From contig JASDDO010000024.1 in NCBI GenBank assembly GCA_030015575.1, forward strand, positions 219,872,996-219,936,995: 64,000 nt of DNA, given 5' to 3'. Source of the stretch: Agapanthus africanus. Taxonomy: Eukaryota; Streptophyta; Magnoliopsida; Asparagales; Amaryllidaceae. A model generated the notes under the pieces. The model was not told where the DNA came from and ran no database searches. It was given only the letters and a program-made list of their open reading frames with translations. Of the stretch, positions 56,998 through 64,000 are shown piece after piece (the stretch's first letter is position 1; each line of letters opens with the position of its first letter). The position numbers were made by a program, and so were the translations under genes.

Positions 56998-57528
56998 TCT
57001 CTATATATAATGCAAATACGCTTGGTTATAAGTCCACCCTTCTCCTTTTTTTCTATAAAAAAAGAAAAAATAAGAAAAATCCTCACCTCTCGAGGCCTCC
57101 ACGTCATCTCTCTCACCTTTTAAGCCCTCCACATCATATCTCTCTTTCCTCCCCAAAAACAATTAATTGTTTATCTAGAACCCTCCACATCATCAATCCC
57201 TCTTTTTTAAATAATCTCTATATATAATGCAAATATGCTTGGTTATAAGTCCACCCTTCTCACTTTTTTCTATAAAAAAAGAAAAAATAAGAAAAATCCT
57301 CACCTCTCAAGGCCTTCACGTCATCTTTCTCACCTCTTAAGCCCTCCACATCATCTCTCTCTCCTCCCAAAAAACAATTAATTGTTTATCTAGAACCCTC
57401 CACATCATCAATCCCTCTTTTTTAAATAAATAAATAAATAAAATTCTAGAACTCTCCACGTCTCTATCCCCCTCTCCTTTCTCAATTTTTTTAAACTATC
57501 ACGTGCGTTGCACGTGCATAAATTCTAG
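56998..57528 (+). mobile_element. Non-autonomous Helitron with duplicated 5' part
   Basis: It starts TCTCTATATATAATGC after an A and ends CTAG before a T, the Helitron insertion rule. Just before the end is a hairpin (CACGTGC, GTT, GCACGTG) eight bases from CTAG. The first about 217 bp occur twice in tandem (starts at 56998 and 57215). No Rep/helicase is encoded. Confidence 0.75.
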
Positions 57529-57725
57529 TAAATTTTAATATGGATTTATCAAATAAGAGTTTAAAAATAATGCAACCCTTGCGCCCAGCCCACACGGGCG
57601 CGCGCGTACACACACAAGAAAAAGACGTTCGAGGGGATTCACTAAAATTTTAACTTGGATACTGCAATTTACATTTCAGTCCAAATTTATCTATAGTGTG
57701 CTTCTAACTTCTGCTATTGCAAATA

Positions 57726-58345
57726 CAGTAAAACCTCCGTATAGGAATACTCTATATAGGAATAACCTCCCTATAGTGATAAAAAGTCCCGGTCCCGACT
57801 CGGGACCAGTTATAAATAAGAATAACCTCCACAGTGTGATATTCCATACTTTTTCCAAGTCCCGCCTGTACTAATTTACCTCTATATAGTAATAAATTGG
57901 CATTAAATTTTAAATAATTTTTTATATATATAAAAAATACATAAAATTACTTGGCTATTACAATTGAACTTAAGATGACATAAATTACTTAACTACACAA
58001 TTGAACTTAAGATGACATAAAGTACTTATTCAAAGTTGTTTGGGACAATGACTTAATTTTTTGAGTTACTACCATATCCTTTAACTTGCGAGTTCGTAGT
58101 AACTCGTCACCACAATCACCTTCTTGTTGAATCCAAAACATTTCTAACTTATCCAACATGTTTGAAGCTTCTCGACATGACACCTTTTCTATTTCCACAC
58201 TATCGTCTTCCGGATTATCACCTTGCGCTTCTTGCCTTATTGCCGCCATGATTTCTTTTATATATAAAACTCTACTTAAGAATAACCCCCCTATAGTAAT
58301 ATTTTTCCCCGGTCCCAAGGATATTACTGTATAGAGGTTTTACTC
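57726..58345. mobile_element. Pogo-like (Tc1/mariner superfamily) element, internally deleted
   Basis: Ends CAGTAAAACCTCCGTATA and, as reverse complement at the right, GAGTAAAACCTCTATACAG, form inverted repeats that continue imperfectly for about 75 bp. A TA dinucleotide flanks each side (57724-57725 and 58346-58347), the TSD of this superfamily. The right end lies about 100 bp before the first ATG of the TBC gene. Confidence 0.75.
58007..58318 (-). pseudogene. C-terminal remnant of a pogo-like transposase
   Basis: The 103-codon frame (ASNMLDKLEMFWIQQEGDC, then LSQTTLNKYF) fits the tail of plant Tigger/pogo-type transposases. The DDE core is absent. It lies wholly within the inverted repeats. 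Confidence 0.5.
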
Positions 58346-58450
58346 TATATCACTCTTACCATTTCTTTCAACTGAAGGGAAAAAAAATAAAAAGAAACCC
58401 TGAAGAAACTGGGACACAAACGAAGAGGGAAACGTCAAAAATCTCCTCTA

Positions 58451-58824
58451 ATGGAGACGCTGATCCATTATCGCTTCCATAAATCCCCAAATCCTTCAAT
58501 TGATTCCATTTTCAGGTAAATTTCTTCAATATTTATTTCTCCGGTTCCATCTGCTGAAGCTCATGGATTTAGGTTTTCGAGATTCCGATCATTTGTCTGG
58601 CCGATCTCCAGAAATCTAGGGGTTTTGTGCTCATTTAATGAATTTGAAGTTGTGATTTTTTTGGCATCAGGTAGTGGGAGGAAAGAGAGAGGGAGATCGC
58701 GATGTCTTTTGACGGCGAGGAGAATCGATGGATGTGTGGGAGATCGGGGGTGGTGAATCTGCAGAGAGTGAGTTCGATCGTGAAAGAGATGCGAGATCCT
58801 TGCCTTCATCACTCACCGAGAAAG
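58451..58824 (+). CDS. TBC/Rab-GAP protein gene, leader exon and first coding exon
   Basis: The coding start is chosen at 58702 (MSFDGEENRWMCGRSG), which matches the N-terminus of a plant TBC-domain Rab-GAP family as I remember it. It gives 41 codons ending in phase 0 at a donor (AAAG then GTAC, 58824). An upstream leader exon ends with TTTTCAG then GTAAAT at 58515 and is spliced to 58671. An ATG at 58451 in the leader exon may be a short upstream frame. TBC proteins stimulate GTP hydrolysis by Rab GTPases in vesicle traffic. The catalytic TBC domain itself lies outside the window. Confidence 0.7.
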
Positions 58825-61800
58825 GTACAATTTTTTAAATCTTTTTTTTCTTGAAGCTAGATCTCCAGTGTTTGTTTGATGTTTTTAGTGTTTTGGTTTA
58901 ATTGGTGATTGCAAAGACATGTTAGATTTATTGCTGCCTTCAGTTTATACTTCTCACGAGAATTTGGAGGATGCTAACTTGTTTGGGATTATGGAGAACC
59001 CCTTTTGTCAACCAGAATTTGGTACTAATTAAGAGAGGGCGATGTTTGGTCGAAAAATTGTCAAATCTATCATGCGTTGTTGCTTCATAACCCATGTTTT
59101 GCGGGAAAGGCTTGAAAGGGTTGCACATGGCTCGAATACTGAGCAGATATGAGCCTTATCATATCCGCAATTGTTTTGCAGTGACATACGAATTCGGATG
59201 TAGTTCTATAATAAAAAGTCATTTGTATCTGGCAATGTTGGTTACGGATACAAAGCATATTTCTAAGTTACTAAGCGACGCTTACAAATACGAAGTAGAT
59301 ATTAAGGAGACAATATGGATACGACTTTCGATATGTGTATAACAAAATTCAAGATAAAACAAATATGAATGTGGAGTGGTAATGTGTATACGATCGATAC
59401 ATTTTAAATATAAATCGATACATTTTAAATATAAATTAGAATACCATTGTAATAAATAAATATACTAACAAGTATACTAGACATATTACTACCCTATTTT
59501 GCATATTTTGGAACAAACATGATGAACTAATAGATTAAAATATTCTTTTAAACGCATAACATATAAAACGAGAAAAATTTACCGTTTAAATAAGCATCGT
59601 TAACTTAAAAAAATTTAAATGACATATACTTGTATTTGGCTGCAGATATCCTTAGCCGTATTCGGATCCGAATTCATATATTTGACAGCCATAACCTTAT
59701 CCGGATAATTTTGATTAATACATATACACACATGTATACGTATACATATACATAAATGTATACGGGAGTGATCTGCTGCAACCCGGGTGCACAATAAGAA
59801 AAACAAGAAACCCTAGACGACAAAAGATTTCAACAATTCAAATTGTTCATGTTTTTCATATTTAAAATGTTTGTATATAAAAAAACCAAAAGGTTTGGAG
59901 CCTTCTAACCCATGATTGTAATGTACTTTATATTCTATTACCGAAAAGAGATTCATTTTGCACCTATTTGATGAGTGGGTTAAAGGTGTCCAAATATTTT
60001 GATTTTTTATACAAACATTTTAGAGAATGGATAGCATGATGAACTGTTTGGGTCGTTGAAATCTTGTGCCATTTAGGGTTCCCTCTTTTATTGTGCAACT
60101 CAGGCTGCAATGGATCACTCTCATGTGTGTGTGGGGATCCGAAAAGTATATTCATAACCAAAAATATCCGGATCCGAATAGCTGAAGCGAATCCAAATGT
60201 TGATGGTGGTGTATGTAGCTACTTAGAATAGATCCAGGAAACAATTAGATCCTCAAATAAGACTACATGCAATCATACAAAGAAAAACTAGATCAATTTG
60301 GGAGACTATCTCATGGCCTTGACCCCTTGGATCTTAAGCAATTAGGAAAGAGATAAATAGGGTTTGTGTATTTGGTGGTGTATTTTTTGCTTGTATCCAG
60401 CAGTTATGTTCGACCTAGTTTACATCTAACCGAAGATATTGTTAGTGGTAGAGGGATTGAAGTTTCAGATTTTGGCTTATGTAGCTTGATAGATTCTAGG
60501 ATCTAATAGGTCATTGCTAGATGTTAGCCGACGTAACACGAGTCTATCTATTATTTGACCACTACGTGTGCCAAGTTGTTTCTGGGCTATACCACAATAG
60601 TTTCACACATCAATATTGATTACAAAATTTGTATTTGTATCGGTTGAACAATAAGAGTTGAATAAAGCATTAAAAGTGAAAAGGACTGGTTTTGTATAAA
60701 ACGCTTATACAATATTCAACATGATGCACTTATTTGATAATGGATGGCATCTAAATGTATATACAGTTGAGAAGAGCAAAAAATTTGCATCATAGAGTGC
60801 TGAAAAATGCGAAAGGGAGTCCTTAAGAACTACATCATTAAGAAGAGAGTAACACTAAGAAGAAATAGGATAATAAACCATGAAGTATCGTGAAAAGAGA
60901 GTTGCATAGGAGGGAGTTACAAAGAAAAACTTTGCGGAAAGGATTAGAAAAATAGTTTAGATATATCTCTCTAAGAACCTTGAGTGTAGCTCCATTGAAG
61001 CTCCAACGGTGAGAACAAGTAACCTAATTCGATCGGCAGACAGAAAGACATTGGATATTGTAATTAACGTCATCAAATCCTAGTATTGTAAATCCGTCTT
61101 ATTCTCTTGATGCGAGTTCGTGTCATGTGTTATTAGAGCATACAACAATTTAAGGAAGAAAAGAGTATATCGCACCTTATAATAAATGAGGCATATCCGC
61201 AAGTAGACCACATTATATATTTGGCCCCATCTCAACTCCTGCCATGATGACAAATCCGACTTTTTTATTGCTCAAGTATAAAGAATTGTATTGGCATCAA
61301 TGAGCTATAACTTCATCATACTACACTTAGTTTGATTTCCTTACTAGTGGGGAAACACCATGTATTGTATTGCTAATTTTGCTATCAACCATCAATGGTC
61401 AATAGAATTTCATCATCATACCCATAAGTTTTCCATTAAAGTGGAGCCAGCATGAATCACAAGGGCAAGGTCTTACATCCGGCTATCAGCTTGACGCTAA
61501 TTCCCTTTTAATTAGAGACAAAACCAATGGATAAGAGAGATGCTGGTCATAATCCAAGAGATCGGGGGGCAGCCTCTAAATTATCCTAGATCAAAAAATA
61601 ACTTTAAGAAGAAGGTGTTTAATATGTAGTTTGGATAATTAAACCCAGGTACTACCAAATTCATTGAATCTCGATCAGAATTATGATCCAATCATCCGTC
61701 ACAATTATCAATCTATCGACAACATGAATCTTAAAATTGTTGTACCAAAAGTAGCAACCACCTTCATTGGTTATCATTACACAGAAAGAAAAACTTAAAT

Positions 61801-62900
61801 AAGTGAGTGAAAAATAAAGTGAAACTTTGTGAAAGAGTTTCCTCACTCACTGTCTGTTATGAAGAGCAACAAAACCCAAAAGCATATAATTTGGCTCTTA
61901 AATTCATGATCATAAGCCTTACCAAGTCAGATCCACATGTCATTTTGCAGCTTTGTGAAGAAAACACAGAATCCTGTGTCCCTCTTTGCACATGCAAAGC
62001 TAACATAGAATCCAACATTTTTTCCCTTCTAAGGAGGTGTAGTCTTTCAAATTGCATATTTTTAATAAAATCCTTCGCTAAGAGCTTCATTTTTATCAAC
62101 TTCGATTTACTAGGAGTAAAAGGAAAACCTGTCTTGGTTTAATACGGTACCATAATTGTTCAAAGTTCATACTGATATGGGTTCCTATATTATAATTATC
62201 ACATCCTTACATGAAAAGGTCTTGAACACCAAACTGTGTAAGAATAACTAGCACGCGGCAATCCACATATTTATATATAGTACATACAAACGGTTTTACT
62301 CTTTAGATATAGATTTGTGCGGTATAGAGTGAAAACTCATATACACATGGTCAAATTGATGTACTTTGCTGGTCCAAGAGCACAACATGAAAATTCTACC
62401 CTCTGTGCAAATCAGTGCTGACCTTAAAGTTGCATGATGCACTTTTTCACTACAAGGATGGTTACTAATAAATAGGAACCAATTTTCCTTTGGAAAACCG
62501 CAGCAACTTTTATTGTCATGGAATCTTGGTGAATCAAGATACCAATAGCAAGTGTATGCAGCAATAAATGTGAATCTGGTGAGATTAATGCTTTACCTGT
62601 CACTTCTTTAAACCTAGATACAATGGTGATCAGAATACCATCCAACAATGCAAATAGCAGTGGCATCCTATCCAGATAACCCTACAAACAGATATGGCCC
62701 ACTCTCTGGGGTCTCTATAACAGAATACTTACAAATATTGATGGTTTGTTCAACTTGCTCAAACTTTCAATAGATCAAGTCACATTTTGTATATCACGTA
62801 ATTGAAAGACTAGTAACAGTAAGAGTTACTATCATCTTGTTGCCTTATTTCATGTAAATTTCTATACATTTCCTTTATTTTGTTTTCTGTTATTGTTCAG
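58825..62900 (+). other. First coding intron of the TBC gene (4.1 kb)
   Basis: It starts GTACAATTTT and ends TTGTTCAG. It contains a small inverted-repeat element at 59764-60122. Around that element lie GGATCCGAAT-type motifs in inverted orientation (59660-59680 and 60135-60185), which may be the ends of an older hAT-type element. A 21-bp tandem pair lies near 59394. The remainder, 60230-62900, is AT-rich with no recognised gene. Confidence 0.6.
59764..60122. mobile_element. MITE-like element with about 50-bp inverted repeats
   Basis: The left end GGGAGTGATCTGCTGC and the right end (reverse complement GAGAGTGATCCATTGC) pair over about 50 bp. Flanking nonamers ATGTATACG and ATGTGTGTG differ only by transitions; a 9-bp TSD would suggest a Mutator-like origin. 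Confidence 0.5.
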
Positions 62901-62999
62901 CGAAGTAAAATGCTAAAACCAGAAAGGTGGCATGCAATCTTCGATAGTGATGGAAAGGTTTTAGGTTTTCAGAAAGTACTTAAACTGATCACGTTAGGG
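62901..62999 (+). CDS. TBC/Rab-GAP protein gene, second coding exon
   Basis: 33 codons in phase 0 with both neighbours: acceptor TTGTTCAG, donor GGG then GTAAGT. The peptide KMLKPERWHAIFDSDGKVLG is the conserved segment just before the TBC domain in the plant family, where the next exon normally begins with the GVDPSIR block. That block is not found up to 64000, so the next exon lies beyond the window. Confidence 0.8.
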
Positions 63000-63710
63000 G
63001 TAAGTTCGACTTCTTTCTTGGTCTTTGCGAGTTTTGAATAGTCCGTGCTTCAAGCATCATTAATTTTTGTTATATTGTTTTCCATATAATGTTCTCAAGT
63101 TTTGACATTACAACTTGATGTATACTACTCCTGTTTAGTTATAATGTTTTTCCCTCTTCCTTGTAGTCACTTAAGAAAATTGCCCATTCTCACAAAACAC
63201 TCTTATTACTTTTTCCAATTAAAGATGTAGCTCATTTAAACTTATTTACCGTGATGCCATGATTTCTCTGGCACATATGTATTGTGGATTCACATAGGGT
63301 TCTACAGTTTGATGAGATGGCATAAGGCTTAATACCTTTTAATAGTATGTTAGCTGGATTAGACGGGTTAGTTGTTTTCAGAGGAAAGGAGTATCCATAC
63401 ATTACTAACACACCTTTGTTACTTCAGAGACGTTCTTTTATCCATTGTGAAATATCGTGAACCGTATCTTTTTAGAATGGCAAGTCTTGTTGTTTTCAGG
63501 TCTAGAATGCTTGTCGGGTTTATCAGGAATGTGTCTAGAGGCAGGTGAGGCTTTGAAGGACGAGTGAGACTATACGGATCAGGGCTGGTGTCCTTACTGG
63601 TTTGCTGAGAAGGTGCCGCCACTTTCAATGATGATTATGGAGGCTGGAGCACCTTTTAGGGACTTAGCCTTTGAAACCTTCTCATTCATGCAATTTCACT
63701 ATAAAAATCG
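63000..63710 (+). other. Second intron of the TBC gene, start
   Basis: Begins GTAAGTTCG. No further exon of the gene is recognised here. 63480-63700 may belong to the LINE scrap that follows but is too decayed to read. Confidence 0.5.
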
Positions 63711-63950
63711 GTGAAATCATCACTTTTACCACAACCTCAGTTGGCATACTCTCAGGCTAAAGTTATTTGGTTTCCCAAAACTACCCCAAAGAAATCCTTT
63801 TGTCTACGGCAACCTGTTCTTGGAAAACTAGAAACACTTGCTTTATTTCAGACAAGAGATACTGGTGTTGAAGGACCATGCATTCTTTGCAAACTTGAAT
63901 CCGAGAGCTGCAACCATTTATTTTCGGGTGTCAATTCTCTAGTTGGGTGA
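63711..63950 (+). pseudogene. LINE reverse-transcriptase C-terminal zinc-binding region, fragment
   Basis: The frame KVIWFPKTTPKKSFCLRQPV continues to CILCKLESESCNHLF, the zf-RVT pattern (C-x2-C...H-x-x-H-like) found at the C-terminus of plant LINE polyproteins. A stop lies just upstream in frame. It is a 5'-truncated remnant in the intron. Confidence 0.65.
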
Positions 63951-64000
63951 TTTGAACTTCATTATCGCGTTATGGGGTTCATAACGCACCGTTTTAGATA

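Noticed and set aside
61807..62142. 111-codon plus-strand frame in the TBC intron
   Set aside because: No recognisable domain, AT-rich, and inside an intron. It is likely chance.

Overview
The window is repeat-dominated flowering-plant nuclear DNA, probably eudicot; species cannot be named from sequence alone. The evidence is plant-type LTR retrotransposon lineages (a Tekay-type chromovirus, a Tat-type element with a second archaeal-type RNase H, an Athila-like element), plant accessory domains (plant mobile domain, gypsy-type Transposase_28 domain), plant DNA transposons (hAT-, pogo- and Mutator-like, Helitron), and the first exons of a plant TBC/Rab-GAP gene at the right edge. Only that last gene looks like a host gene in use.

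Positions 1-52530 read as one nested stack, and most boundaries are fixed by target-site duplications (TSDs). Oldest is a retroelement (C), of which only a broken antisense gene (49471-51199) and a plus-oriented 3' LTR (51718-52530) remain here. A minus-oriented LTR (E) cut the 3' end off that antisense gene. E now survives as 10310-10495, 13313-13843 and 49075-49470, because three elements landed in it: the Tekay-type element (1-10309, left end outside the window), a solo LTR (10496-13312), and a 35.2-kb Tat-type element A (13844-49074, minus strand, TSD AACCC). A was then hit by an Athila-like element B (18927-26147) inside its antisense plant-mobile-domain gene, and by a solo LTR D (37738-41080, TSD GCGGT) inside its gag-pol frame. 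Deleting D or B on paper rejoins the reading frame in phase.

A carries gag-protease, RT, RNase H, archaeal-type RNase H and integrase on the minus strand. Between pol and its 3' LTR it carries a spliced gene on the opposite strand, with its own TATA-like box, a leader intron and at least five coding exons. C has a comparable antisense gene of a different domain family. The LTRs and non-coding parts of A, and those of the related solo LTR, are built largely from short hairpins whose cores or loops stay constant while the arms vary and stay complementary. The same pattern appears in a smaller form at the polypurine tract of B and in the LTR of C. This is the strongest candidate for an undescribed feature. 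A second strong signal is a full-length tRNA-Asp copy, including the CCA tail, between the 5' LTR and the primer-binding site of B.

Positions 52531-64000 are lower-copy DNA: a hAT-like element with a solo LTR inside it, a PB1-like coding scrap, a Helitron with a duplicated head, and a pogo-like element ending about 100 bp before the first possible ATG of the TBC gene. The TBC gene has a 4.1-kb intron holding a small inverted-repeat element. A LINE scrap lies in the next intron, and the rest of the gene is outside the window.
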